Shown: piece after piece, positions 19,360 to 30,917 of the stretch | Position numbering within the stretch: the stretch's first letter is position 1 | Layout: each line of letters begins with the position of its first letter | Source of the DNA: Neostapfia colusana | Lineage: Eukaryota; Streptophyta; Magnoliopsida; Poales; Poaceae | DNA length: 64,000 nucleotides | Direction: 5' to 3' | Assembly (NCBI GenBank): GCA_030760725.1 | Contig: JASWHV010000010.1 | Location: forward strand, 32,183,760 to 32,247,759 | The notes under the pieces: model-generated | What the model saw: only the letters and a program-made list of their open reading frames with translations | Told to the model about the DNA's origin: nothing | Database searches by the model: none | Made by a program: the position numbers and the translations under genes

Positions 19360-22300
19360 ATGACGCGTACTCGTGCCAACCCCGATGTTGGAGGTACTAG
19401 CCAAGGGGGAGAGACCTCCCAACCACCTCCCGAGGACTCCTCGGGACAGCAGCAGCAACAGCAACAGCAAACACCGCCACCGCCACTGCCAACGGTTACA
19501 TTGGCCGACATTGTCGCGGCAATGGCGGGTTCACATCAGCAGCATACAGAGCTGCTGCAAACGTTAATTGCGAATACGTCTCGCCCAGAGAGACGTCAAG
19601 ATCGTGAGGAGCGCCAACAGAGCTCCTACTCTGACTTCCTGGCGACTCATCCCCCTGTATTCTCAAGGGCGGATGAACCACTTGACGCGGACAACTGGCT
19701 CCGCGCCATAGAGATGAAGTTCGGGCTGCTCCAAATCAGCGAGCAGCGCAAGACTCAGTTCGCGGTCCAGCAGCTCCAAGGATCCGCGAGCGCGTGGTGG
19801 GCCAACTTTTGTGCTTCACAACCCACCGACCGAGTGATGACCTGGGCGGAGTTCCGGACGGCCTTCCGGGCCTATCATATACCGCCCGGTTTGATGAAGA
19901 GGAAGACGCAGGAATTCCTACACCTGCAACAAGGGAGCCGGAACGCGCTGGAGTACTCCAGAGCGTTCAACGATCTCGCACTCTACGCGTCGTATCACGC
20001 AGATACGGACGAGAAGCGGCGGGACCACTTTTACCAGGGGCTTAACCCGCTCCTGAAGGACAAGCTGGCGATGTTCAATCGCGGCAGCCTCAACGACATA
20101 ATTGATGCTGCGATTGTTCAGGAAGACTCCGGCAAGGAGTTGGCGGCGGCAGAGCGAAAGCGAAGCGCGCCGCAGAGCAGCGGAGAAGGAGGCGGTCCTT
20201 CTAAGAAGTTTCGGATGGTGAATCGCCCACCATCAGGTCCGCGCTGGCAGCCACCACAGCGGTCGATGCCGTTCCGCGGTCGGCCGTATTCTTCACCGGC
20301 ATTCCGGCCGGCACTGCCAGCACCACCGCAACAACAACAGCAGCAGCGGGCGATGCCGCGTGCGTTTGCACCTCCGCAACGCATGCCGGGCTTTCGTCCA
20401 CCAAGTACTCCACCAGCAGCGGCCACATGTTACAAGTGTGGTCGTCCAGGACACTTCGCGAGCAGTTGCCCGGAGAGGCAAGGCGGCGGAGTGGTACCAC
20501 AGTTTCCGGGGAGGAATCAACCCCGGAACCCTACTAATGCGCGGCGGGCAAACCCTAGGCCCGGTACTGTCCACCAGCTTGCCATTGAGGACGTGCCGGA
20601 GGGCGAGCCAATCCTTGCGGGTATGTTTCAACTCCACCAGCATCCCGCTATAGTACTATTTGATTCAGGCGCCACGCATAATTTTATTAGCCAAGCTTTC
20701 ATTGCTAAACACAGCTTGCCAATACTACCCACCGATAGTCCATATTTAATTTGTTCACCGGGTGGGAAGATTTCAGCAAGCGTAATGGTCTCCAAAGCAC
20801 CATTATGCTTAGCGGGTAGAGTGTACCCCACGTCTCTCATTATCTTAGAGGGACAGAAGGTCGATGTCATCCTAGGGATGTCGTGGTTAAACCGCCACGG
20901 CGCTGTTTTAGACACCGTCCTCCGAGTCGTGCACTTAAACTCAGGAGTGCACGGTTCTCACTCATTATTTCTGGACAGTCCAGAAATAAAACTTCCAAGT
21001 GTCTATCAAGCCACAACCATCAGATTGGAAGACATTCCAGTGGTCCGAGAATTCCCTGATGTATTCCCGGATGATTTGCCGGGGATGCCACCCGATAGAG
21101 AGGTGGAGTTCAAGATTGAACTTGCACCGGGAACCATGCCAATATCCCGAAGGCCGTACAAGATGGCGCCCAAGGAGTTGGCTGAACTGAAGACTCAGCT
21201 CACGGACCTTCTGGAGAAGGGTTTTATTAGGCCGAGCTCCTCGCCATGGGGCTGTTCGGCATTATTTGTCAAAAAGAAGGATGAAACGTTGCGGCTTTGC
21301 GTGGACTACCGTCCATTAAATGCCGTAACCATCAAGAACAAGTACTCGTTGCCACGGATCGACATGTTGTTTGATCAGTTGGTCGAAGCAAAGGTCTTTT
21401 CCAAGATGGATTTAAGATCCGGGTACCATCAGATTAAGATCAGGGCTGAGGACATTCCAAAGACAGCTTTTTCGACAAGGTACGGACTTTATGAGTACCT
21501 GGTCATGTCCTTTGGCCTCACCAATGCTCCAGCTCACTTCATGTACTTAATGAACTCGGTGTTCATGCCGGAGCTGGACAAGTTTGTCGTGGTCTTCATC
21601 GACGACATCCTGGTATATTCCAAGTCGGAGGAAGATCACAAGAAACATCTGCGTATAGTCTTGCAACGGCTGCGGGATCACAAGTTATACGCAAAGTTCA
21701 GCAAATGCGAGTTTTGGATATCGCAAGTGCCTTTCCTCGGGCATATCATCTCAGCGGAGGGTATCGCTGTGGACCCGAGCAAAATCACGCAAGTGCTGAA
21801 TTGGAAATCCCCGAGAACTGTTCATGAGGTACGGAGTTTCCTCGGACTCGCGGGATATTATCGGAGGTTCATTCCGAACTTCTCGAAGATTGCCAAGCCA
21901 ATGACAGAGCTGCTGAAGAAGGCTACCAAATATGTTTGGAGTCCAGCATGTGAAGCAGCATTCAAGGCTTTAGTCAAGCACCTGACATCAGCACCGGTTT
22001 TGGCGCAGCCAGACACAACAAAACCGTTCGATGTGTACTGCGATGCATCCGGCATTGGGCTCGGATGTGTGTTGATGCAAGACCGAAGGGTGGTCGCGTA
22101 TGGGTCACGGCAGCTTAGGAATCATGAGCAAAATTATCCAACTCACGACTTGGAGCTCGCTGCCGTGGTACTTGCACTGAAAATGTGGAGGCACTACCTA
22201 CTCGGTAACCTCGTACATTTATATACCGACCACAAAAGCCTCAAGTACATATTCACTCAGAAGGAGATGAACATGAGGCAACGAAGATGGTTAGAACTGA

Positions 22301-23916
22301 TAAAGGATTACGAGATAGAGATCCATTATCATCCGGGCAAGGCAAACGTTGTGGCAGACGCGCTAAGCCGCAAGTCACACGTCAATAATCTGACCATCAC
22401 ACCGTTGGAAGAGAGCGAACCACCACTACATGTGATTCCACATGGAGCTCTCTACAACCTAGCTTTGATCCCCACCATCCGTGAAGAGATAGCGGCAGCC
22501 CAGAAGAATGACAAGGGCATATCACATTTGCGGAGACGTGTAGACAGTGGGGAGTTGAAATGTTTCCGGAAGGACGGAGACGGCGTCCTATGGTTCAAGG
22601 ACCGGATCGTCGTACCCCGAAACCCGGAGTTACGGAAGAAAATCTTTGATGAGGCTCACTTATCAAAGTTTTCTATTCACCCCGGCAGCAACAAGATGTA
22701 TCAAGAACTCAGAAGCAAGTTTTGGTGGACACGGATGAAGCGAGAGACTGCAAAATACGTGTCCGAGTGTGATACATGTCGACGGGTGAAGGCAGACCAC
22801 ATGCGGAAACCGGGACTGCTGCAACCACTGGGCATTCCTGCCTGGAAGTGGGAGGACGTGAGCATGGATTTCGTCGTCGGTTTACCCACCACCTTACAGA
22901 AACATGATTCTGTGTGGGTGATCGTCGATCGGCTCACCAAAGTTGCCCATTTCATCCCGGTCAACACCAACTACAACGCCAAGAAGTACGCTGAACTGTA
23001 CATCTCACGGATCCTATGCTTATACGGCGTACCCCGTACTATCGTATCGGACCGGGGCACTTTATTTGTGTCCCGTTTTTGGGAGCAGCTCCACGCTGCC
23101 TTGGGGACGAAGCTGATCCGTAGTTCAGCCTACCACCCGCAGACGGATGGGCAAACGGAGCGGGTAAATCAAATCTTAGAAGACATGCTACGAGCTTGCG
23201 CTATCGACCACGGCAAGAACTGGGATGATCACTTGCCGTTAGCCGAGTTCTCGTACAACAATGGGTACCAAGCCAGCATCAAGATGGCGCCCTACGAGGC
23301 GCTATACGGGAGAAAATGCCGCACACCATTGAATTGGTGTGAGTCTGGCGAGAGGGTTACCTTCGGGATTGATCTTGTCAACAACGCGGAAGAAAAGGTT
23401 CGATTAATTCAAGCGAACCTAAAAGCCGCTCAATCCCGACAGAAACAGTATGCGGACCGGAGAAGGCGTCCGTTACAATTCGAAGCTGGAGACCACGTAT
23501 ATCTACGAGTGTCTCCAATGAAGGGCGTAAACAGATTTGGGGTGAGAGGAAAGTTAGCACCCCGATTCATCGGTCCATTCCAGATTACCGAAAGATGTGG
23601 ATCGGTGGCATACCGGCTAAGATTACCAGAAGCACTTTCCGGTGTGCACGACGTCTTTCACATTTCCCAGCTGAGGAAGTGTCTCAAGCTATCAACTACC
23701 GTTCAGCTGGAAGACATTGAAGAACTGCAACCGGATCTCACCTATCGGGAGGAACCGGTGCAGATTATTGATGAAAAGGCCCGAACCACACGCAACCGTA
23801 CGTTGTGGTTCTACAAGGTTCTGTGGAGTAATCACTCCATGGATGAAGCGACATGGGAGAGCGAAGAATTCCTTCGCACTAACTACCCCGACTTTCTCAC
23901 GTCGCATATCCGGTAA
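19360..23916 (+). CDS. gag-pol: B2 Gag-Pol polyprotein, intact (chromovirus, Tekay/Del type)
   Basis: A single uninterrupted frame of 1518 codons. I chose the ATG at 19360 (MTRTRANPD): the frame is open from a GTG at 19330, but that lies upstream of the TTTCAG acceptor. Domains in order: Gln/Pro-rich N-terminus (eight-Gln run about residues 30-37); Gag about 90-265; zinc knuckle CYKCGRPGHFASSC near 357-370; aspartic protease with catalytic Asp near 435 (DSGATHNF); reverse transcriptase with FIDD near 746-749 and MSFGLTNAP; RNase H with YCDASG near 890; integrase with HHCC finger near 1099-1150 and D-D-E residues about 1170, 1231 and 1267 (60 and 35 between them); GPY-type region; chromodomain about 1465-1512 (FYKVLWSNHSMDEATWE). 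All catalytic residues I checked are present. Gag and Pol are in one frame, as usual for this lineage. This is the only apparently functional copy in the window. Confidence 0.97.
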   Translation: MTRTRANPDVGGTSQGGETSQPPPEDSSGQQQQQQQQTPPPPLPTVTLADIVAAMAGSHQQHTELLQTLIANTSRPERRQDREERQQSSYSDFLATHPPVFSRADEPLDADNWLRAIEMKFGLLQISEQRKTQFAVQQLQGSASAWWANFCASQPTDRVMTWAEFRTAFRAYHIPPGLMKRKTQEFLHLQQGSRNALEYSRAFNDLALYASYHADTDEKRRDHFYQGLNPLLKDKLAMFNRGSLNDIIDAAIVQEDSGKELAAAERKRSAPQSSGEGGGPSKKFRMVNRPPSGPRWQPPQRSMPFRGRPYSSPAFRPALPAPPQQQQQQRAMPRAFAPPQRMPGFRPPSTPPAAATCYKCGRPGHFASSCPERQGGGVVPQFPGRNQPRNPTNARRANPRPGTVHQLAIEDVPEGEPILAGMFQLHQHPAIVLFDSGATHNFISQAFIAKHSLPILPTDSPYLICSPGGKISASVMVSKAPLCLAGRVYPTSLIILEGQKVDVILGMSWLNRHGAVLDTVLRVVHLNSGVHGSHSLFLDSPEIKLPSVYQATTIRLEDIPVVREFPDVFPDDLPGMPPDREVEFKIELAPGTMPISRRPYKMAPKELAELKTQLTDLLEKGFIRPSSSPWGCSALFVKKKDETLRLCVDYRPLNAVTIKNKYSLPRIDMLFDQLVEAKVFSKMDLRSGYHQIKIRAEDIPKTAFSTRYGLYEYLVMSFGLTNAPAHFMYLMNSVFMPELDKFVVVFIDDILVYSKSEEDHKKHLRIVLQRLRDHKLYAKFSKCEFWISQVPFLGHIISAEGIAVDPSKITQVLNWKSPRTVHEVRSFLGLAGYYRRFIPNFSKIAKPMTELLKKATKYVWSPACEAAFKALVKHLTSAPVLAQPDTTKPFDVYCDASGIGLGCVLMQDRRVVAYGSRQLRNHEQNYPTHDLELAAVVLALKMWRHYLLGNLVHLYTDHKSLKYIFTQKEMNMRQRRWLELIKDYEIEIHYHPGKANVVADALSRKSHVNNLTITPLEESEPPLHVIPHGALYNLALIPTIREEIAAAQKNDKGISHLRRRVDSGELKCFRKDGDGVLWFKDRIVVPRNPELRKKIFDEAHLSKFSIHPGSNKMYQELRSKFWWTRMKRETAKYVSECDTCRRVKADHMRKPGLLQPLGIPAWKWEDVSMDFVVGLPTTLQKHDSVWVIVDRLTKVAHFIPVNTNYNAKKYAELYISRILCLYGVPRTIVSDRGTLFVSRFWEQLHAALGTKLIRSSAYHPQTDGQTERVNQILEDMLRACAIDHGKNWDDHLPLAEFSYNNGYQASIKMAPYEALYGRKCRTPLNWCESGERVTFGIDLVNNAEEKVRLIQANLKAAQSRQKQYADRRRRPLQFEAGDHVYLRVSPMKGVNRFGVRGKLAPRFIGPFQITERCGSVAYRLRLPEALSGVHDVFHISQLRKCLKLSTTVQLEDIEELQPDLTYREEPVQIIDEKARTTRNRTLWFYKVLWSNHSMDEATWESEEFLRTNYPDFLTSHIR

Positions 23917-23951
23917 TTTTTCCACCGTCCTCTCTCTCATTTTCACCTTAC

Positions 23952-23986
23952 AATCTCGGGACGAGATTCTTTTAAGGGGGGAGGAA
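23952..23986 (+). promoter_or_regulatory. B2 polypurine tract with upstream hairpin
   Basis: AATCTCG-GGA-CGAGATT (23952-23968) forms a perfect 7-bp stem and is followed by TTTAAGGGGGGAGGAA (23971-23986), the plus-strand primer, ending at the LTR start. It lies 35 bp after the gag-pol stop. Confidence 0.9.
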
Positions 23987-26900
23987 TGTAAGGGCCTCAG
24001 TTTTTGACACCCATTTGCAGTGTTCATCCCCACACCACACACCTCATTTGAGGAAAAATGATGAACACAAATAAAGAGCAAGTAACAATTATCAACATGC
24101 TCATTAGGGAACAAACTCACACATTGCAAAAGTGGTACTTCCCACATGTGATATAGATGGGCTGGACATATGAAAACTCCTACACTTTGCCAAGGATGTC
24201 CATGCCAAGTTTCACCCAAATTCAAAACATTTTTGAGGTCATCTTGGGTGTAGATAGGAAAGGGGCAGTTTGAAAACATATTCAAATTCAAACTGTTTTC
24301 ACCCACTGAATTTAAAAGTGGAAGGCATATTCTTGCTCAGCACATTTTTGTGAGCTCACACACCAATTTTCACTCCATTTGGAGTTGATCTTGACATGAG
24401 CTAAGGGGGAGAAATTCAAACTTTATTTGAATTTCAAACTGCACTTGTGCTGAAATTCATTCAAACCAAACCTCATTTGAACTTTGATCAATTCAAATGG
24501 CTCTTGGGTGAATAATTTGAGTTGCCAAGGGTAGAATAGGGTTCACTGTTTACCACAGCTGTTAGGAATAAATTTCAGAGGTTAAAAGAGGAGTGGGACC
24601 CACATGTCAGCCTCAGCCTCAAAGCAAACCGACTGAACCACAGTTCAGTCGGTTCCCGGCTGTTGTGCGCGCGCGCCACCGAAGGGGCCGGCCGGCGCCA
24701 GCTCCTGCTGCGTGCCCCAAGCCGGAGGCCAGCCGGCCGAGCTATTTATTCCCTCCCCGGCGTGCCTCAGTCACCATTTCCCCGAGCTACCGACGTGCGC
24801 GACTGCTTTTCCCACTGCCATCGCCGCCGCTCGAGTTCCTGCTTGATCAAGCCGATCGCAGCTCCCTCTTTCCATTCCAAGGTCCCAGCAAGGTACTAGC
24901 AACCATCCTCCATCCTTCCCATTGATAGAAATCGATTGAAACCGAGTGATATCGGCTGTGCCGAAAGATCAAACTCGGAACTGGAAACCGCCGCACCTCG
25001 GGCTCTCGTGGACAGCCCAACCTGGGCGTTGTCACGCCCGAGCCAAGGCACCCTTGGACGCGCAAGTGATCGGTGCTGCTCATCCCCGAGCCACAGCTCG
25101 AGTGGCTGCTCACCGGCGGCGAATTTCCACTTTTCCCCTTTCTGTGTGCAGAACGACCCTCGGGTACGATTCTGTTTAATTCGTGCTCTAGAAAGGATTA
25201 GAGGGCCTCAGGCCACTCCCACACGAACTAGACACGGTGACGCACAAGTTGCCTTCACAACTCTGGGCCGGAGAACTTCTGTGCCCGGCGTAATTCAAGG
25301 TCTACTAATGGCGGAACGCACGGGGGGTATCGGGCGCACGGTGAGGACCTATTTCGGGCCTTCCCCGAGCTGCCCCGAGTTCATGTCGACCTTCTCTGAG
25401 GTCCACTGATGCTCCCCGACCGGTTTCCCAAGTAGCTGAGGCACTAGGAGCATCAGCCGACATGGCCGAAGTCGTTCCGATATGGCGGCTCGTCGCCGAC
25501 CATGCTCCGGCCGTTGTCATGAGCAGCTGACCCTCGGATCATGTTCCCCAAGTAAAAGTAGGCAGGGGCGGCCAGAATCAAGAAGTTTGAAGCTGTACAG
25601 CAGCCGGCGGCGAGCTCTCCGGCGAGGTCCCTCGGCGGCGGAGCGCGGGTGTCGCGAGGTTGAAGAAGGGGGTGGACCCCAGCTGTCAGCGGCCGATATT
25701 TTGAATCGGGATCCGGCTGCGGCCGGGATCGGGTGTGCTGGCGCGCAAAAGCCTTGTGGGCCGCGGTGTGCTGTCGCTTCGGCGTGCGACGCGTGTCTCC
25801 TGGGCCCACGCGCGAGTTTAAACTTTTCCCCTATTTTCAGATTTCCTTCAAACTTCAAATCCTTATAACTTTGGCTAGAAAGCTCCAAATTGAGTGAACC
25901 AAATTTTGCTGGATTCAGCTCTTTGAGTACTTTCCAGAAAATCAAGTGTCACTTCATGAGATTCCTTAATTCTCCAGAATTAATTCCTTAAAGTTTAAAC
26001 TGTTAGGAATTTTAACTGGAGAATCATTTGGAGGAAAATCCTGAAATTTTGCTGAGATGTTCACCAAAATATCCTTGAACTACCATAAAAATTTCAGATC
26101 CATTTGAGCTCATTTAGTCCACCTAATGGTGTGATTAGTAAAACTGTTCCAGAGAAAATAGAAAATGTTCAGAAACATTTTCAGAATTTTCTCTGAAATT
26201 GTTTAGCTCATATCTTTAGTAGAGACTTCCAAATTAAGTGAGACCAATTCCATTAGAACCCTCTGAAAATCTAGTTTTCAGAAAGTCATAGTTTGTTTCA
26301 TGAAAATACCTAGAACACCCTAAAAGCCTTTAATTAAGGTCAAGGACATAATTATTTGTGGAGGGCTCAAATGAGCTTTGCTGCAACTAAAACTTGACCA
26401 AGTCTCTGTTTAGGTTGTAACCAAGCCACAGTAAAAGTTTCACAGTCATTAGGTCTATCTAGTAAAGGTTATAGACTTCACAACTTCAAAGTTAATACAA
26501 AAGCATTTAATTAATACATACATTGTTCTTATCATGTAGTCGCTAAGGTCGAGGAGGAACCCGAAGTCCTAGACTTCGTTACTCCGGAGGAACAGCTAGC
26601 CTACGACCAAGAGCAGCAAGGCAAGCCCCGGTTTGCATTAACCATTTTATAAATTTTTATTGTTTTGAGCACATACTTGTTTTCTTTATGTTGTGCATCA
26701 GAGTCTTGTTTGGAAACCCCACTGCATAGCCAAGAAAACCATGGGTTGGGGTTTAGGATTGCAAACCCCGTTAGCCACTGCATTGCTAGGATAGAGTAGG
26801 ATTCGGTACAAGTCGAGTAGTTGGAACTCCTCGCGAGAATAGGCTAGAGGCACATTGCTCGGGTAGAGATAGCACATGATACACATGGCAAGAAAATGAG

Positions 26901-28031
26901 ACCGAGCGGAGAGTAAGGGCAGCAGGACTTTGGGGCCTGTGTGCTGTAGCTCCGCTTGTGTCGATTGAGGACCGAGCCGTGTGCGGGCCTGTTGAACAAG
27001 CTAGAACAGTACCGAAGACCTACCGGCTATATGGGAACCGGGAAACTGATGTAACTCGGGTAGCTGGGTATTGAGGCATTGCCCGTCGTTCAGAGGGTAG
27101 GTTGAGAGCTCGAGGTGTAAATCAGCTGGCGGCACAGAGATGCGCGTGCAGGGACCTCTTGCTCGGGACGATGGGACCGGTTCAATATTTGGCTAACGGG
27201 TGAAAGGTAGTCGCGTACGGCGTCCGTGATGGTTGTTGTAGGCAACATCGAGTACGGGCGTACGTGACGGGTTGTTCGGGTAACCCTGCAGGTGTAAATC
27301 GATTATAATCGCCGTCCCTCGCGGTCAGTGAGTACCACTTGTTCACTGTACCGTGACGTAGAAAGAACAGGCTAGTTACATGTTAAAATGTTGCTGATTG
27401 AAAGTTGGATATTGATTGTTAATGATATGTTGTAGCTTAGTGCTAACTAAAGTTCTTTTCAACTTTGGGCAAAGTACATGAGAGAAATGCGTTTCTTGTT
27501 TGATTGCGGCTCTCTCATGTGCCTTAGCGTAAAGTTCTCCACAACCTGCTGCTAAAACTTGAAAGTAAGGTTCTACTAATTAGGCGAGTCCTTGCAAATG
27601 ATTTTTACCTCATGCAACCCATCACCCTCATGTAGAAGTTTCATGTTTAGGTGAGACGGGTCAGACTTGCTGAGCCTTCGTGCTCACTGCTTGTGTTTGA
27701 AGCTTTTGCAGGGTTCTATGAGGAAGGGACTCCCGAAGAGGAGACGGAACCCCAGGAGGGGAACCCCGTCGAGTGGGAGTCGTGCACGCCGCAGAGTTAG
27801 TGTGCGAGTGTGCTAGCAAGGACACGTTCGAGGGCTGAACGTGCACTTGATGCTTAGTCTACGCCCGCGAGTGTGGACTAAACTTATTTTGATGTAAACA
27901 TGTTAATAAACTTGTTTATGTAATAAAGCTTCCGCTTCCGCTTTGTACCTTTGACGTGTGTTATACGGTGTTGTGCAACGCAGCACCCCTCAGCGTGATC
28001 CTGGCTCGACAGGACCAGTGGGGTCGTGTCA
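23987..28031 (+). repeat. B2 3' LTR (4045 bp)
   Basis: Near-identical copy of the 5' LTR, with about three substitutions by eye and no indels. It carries the TATA-like box (24743-24750), module exons (26540-26620 and 27712-27800) and AATAAA signals at equivalent places. It ends TGTCA, followed by the GGTTT duplication. Confidence 0.97.
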
Positions 28032-28036
28032 GGTTT
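28032..28036 (+). repeat. Target-site duplication GGTTT, right copy (B2)
   Basis: Second copy of the 5-bp duplication. LTR1 sequence resumes directly after it. Confidence 0.96.
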
Positions 28037-29420
28037 GCATTAACCATTTTACAAATTTTTATTGTTTTGAGCACATACTTGTTTCCTTTATTCTGTGCAT
28101 TAGAGTCTTGTTTGGAAACCCCACTGCATAGCCAAGAAAACCATGGGTTGGGGTTTAGGATTGCAAACTCCGTTAGCTACTGCACTGCTAGGATAGAGTA
28201 GGATTCGGTACAAGTCGAGTAGTTGGAACTACTCGCGAGAATAGGCTAGAGGCACATTGCTCGGGTAGAGATAGCACATGATACACATGGCAAGAAAATG
28301 AGACCGAGCGGAGAGTAAGGGCAGCAGGACTTTGGGGCCTGTGTGCTGTAGCTCCGCTTGTGTCGATTGAGGACCGAGCCGTGTGCGGGCCTGTTGAACA
28401 AGCTAGAACAGTACCGAAGACCTACCGGCTATATGGGAACCGGGAAACTGATGTAACTCGGGTAGCTGGGTATTGAGGCATTGCCCGTCGTTCAGAGGGT
28501 AGGTTGAGAGCTCGAGGTGTAAATCGGCTGGCGGCACGGAGATGCGCGTGCAGAGACCTCTTGCTCGGGACGATGGGACCGGTTCAATATTTGGCTAACG
28601 GGTGAAAGGTAGTCGCGTACGGCGTCCATGATGGTTGTTGTAGGCAACATCGAGTACGGGTTGTTCAGGTAACCCTGCAGGTGTAAATCGATTATAATCG
28701 CCGTCCCTCGCGGTCAGTGAGTACCACTTGTTCACTGTACTGTGACGTAGAAAGAACAGGCTAGTTACATGTTAAAATGTTGCTGATTGAAAGCTGGACA
28801 TTGATTGTTAATGATATGCTGTAGCTTAGAGCTAATTAAAGTTCTTTTCAACTTTGGGCAAAGTACATGAGAGAAATGCGTTTCTTGTTTGATTGCGGCT
28901 CTCTCATGGGCCTTAGCGTAAGGTTCTCCACAACCTGCTGCTAAAACTTGAAAGTAAGGTTCTACTAATTAGGCGAGTCCTTGCAAATGATTTTTACCTC
29001 ATGCAACCCATTACCCTCATGTAGAAGTTCCATGTTTAGGTGAGACGGGTCAGACTTGCTGAGCCTTCGTGCTCACTGCTTGTGTTTGAAGCTTTTGCAG
29101 GGTTCTATGAGGAAGGGACTCCCGAAGAGGAGACAGAACCCCAGGAGGGGAACCCCGTCGAGTGGGAGTCGTGCACGCCGCAGAGTTAGTGTGCGTGTGT
29201 GCTAGCAAGGACACGTTCGAGGGCTGAACGTGCACTTGATGCTTAGTCTACGCCCGCGAGTGTAGACTGAACTTATTTTGATGTAAACATGTTCATAAAC
29301 TTGTTTATGTAATAAAACTTCCGCTTCCGCTTTGCACCTTTGACGTGTGTTATACGGTGCTGTGCAACGCAGCACCCCTCAGCGTGATCCTGGCTCGACA
29401 GGACCAATGGGGTCGTGTCA
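28037..29420 (+). repeat. B1 array first LTR, right part (LTR1)
   Basis: Continuation of the interrupted LTR to its TGTCA end. It shares with LTR2 a 13-bp deletion at 28660 (between ACGGG repeats) that LTR3 and B2 lack. It includes module exon 2 at 29101-29189, still open with TAG in the same place. Confidence 0.94.
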
Positions 29421-30917
29421 GCGTGGTATCAGAGCTCGCTTGAGGTTCAACACAGTACAAATGTCTTCTTTTCAAAAATCCAGTGAGGAACGAGTTAGTA
29501 GCCCGTATAAGGATGCTATTAGCATATAGAAAGTGGCATATTAACCTATTTGTTATGTCGGAAAATCGTGCATCTCGGGACGTTCATGTCTTGGGGGGTG
29601 CACGTAAGCGCTGTCCACCAGTGCGCACAAGCTGAAGGGTGGAGCCCCACGGGTGGCAGGTAACCCGACCCGCTTTGATATCCTCTACGACTCTTAATGT
29701 CGTTTGGGGTATTCGAGCAACGTCTGTCCCTGGCGTGCGTGGTGCAACATGGGAGACCCCGTCACGTGGTCTGAAACGTGAACACGTAACTCAAGGCGTG
29801 TTTGGCTTGAGAACATCCGGGCGAGTGATGACGGCCGGGTGTACAAACTGTATGGATTCCAGGCTTGGTGTGCAGCCGAGTCTGATGATTGTTTGAGTTT
29901 CTGCAGGAAGCCTGACCACGAAACGGTAGACGTGTAGCATCCGTGTGCGAGTGACATTTAGTGCCACTGAACTAACGAAGCCGGCTAAGCCGGTATAGGT
30001 TTTTCCTTTGCGAGGACGTAGTACCAACATAATCTGGTGACGCATCGACGTCACACCCAACTAAATGAACAACTTCATTTAAAAACTTGATGGTTTTGAT
30101 CCAATGTAGTAAAACTTGATGTAACTCCTTCCCTTGAACAGGATATTCAAAGTTAACAAGTTTTCAACTTATAGGATGTTAAGGACAGAGCACTTTGTTT
30201 TCAGCTGAATCAAGGCTGAAGTTAATCAGAGGTTAGAGATTGAGTTCTTTCGAGGTTGGGGTCATATGATACATTTCTGGAAAGCTTTGGAAGAGCTTTA
30301 CAACTCTTCTGTTGAGGTCCAGAGGTGTTTCATCACTTAACCAATCGAAAAATGCAGTAGAGTTGAAACTGTCCAGAAAACAGGACAGAGGAAAGACTCT
30401 CTGTAAACTCTCTGTAAATTAAGCATAACTCCCTGCATAAAATCCAAAAATAGAAAATGAGGTAGTTCTGGAAAGCTTATGAGATGGGTTACAACTTTGT
30501 AACAGAAAGTTTTGTCAGATTGGGAACAGAATTAACTGGGATTCTTGGATCAATTCAGTACCTAAAGCAGGGAGGTGCTGTCCAATTGTTCCCAGAAATT
30601 CTGTTAACTTTGACATCTCATAACTTTTGAACCAGGACAGATCTTAGGCCAAGCAAATACTGGCTGGAAAGATATTGAAGTTAGCTTCAACTTTGATGTT
30701 GAGCTCCAGGACTTGTTTTGCTTTTAACCTGGCCTAAATCAGGTTGAAATGGAAACTGGTCAATGCTGTCATGGGAACAGCAGATCAGCAGTCAAATTTG
30801 TTTAAAAATTTGAACTATGTTTCCAAGTGTTATGAGTTCAAGGACATATCTTATGTTATAACTCAATGGTTTACTGTTTAAATAAATATTTGACAGTTCT
30901 CAAATATATTTTTACAG
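29421..30917 (+). other. First B1 internal region: primer site and leader
   Basis: A primer site TGGTATCAGAGCTC begins at 29424. The rest is a 1.5-kb untranslated leader that aligns throughout with that of B2 and ends TTTTTACAG before the ORF0 ATG. I see no supported gene in it. Confidence 0.8.

Larger units (their letters stand above)
12598..28031 (+). mobile_element. Element B2: complete, very young Tekay/Del-type Ty3/gypsy retrotransposon
   Basis: Full-length element of 15,434 bp: LTR 12598-16642, primer site, ORF0, gag-pol, polypurine tract, LTR 23987-28031, all flanked by GGTTT. Both LTRs are 4045 bp. I see only three differences, near 14434/25823 (g/t), 14872/26261 (c/a) and 15440/26829 (a/c). 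At a common grass rate this implies an insertion tens of thousands of years ago. ORF0 and gag-pol are both open. It is inserted into LTR1 of the B1 array, a related but distinct subfamily whose LTR middle differs strongly. Confidence 0.97.

Noticed and set aside
19447..19470. CAG/CAA repeat as a microsatellite of interest
   Set aside because: Encodes an eight-Gln run in Gag of ordinary length, the same in all three B copies.
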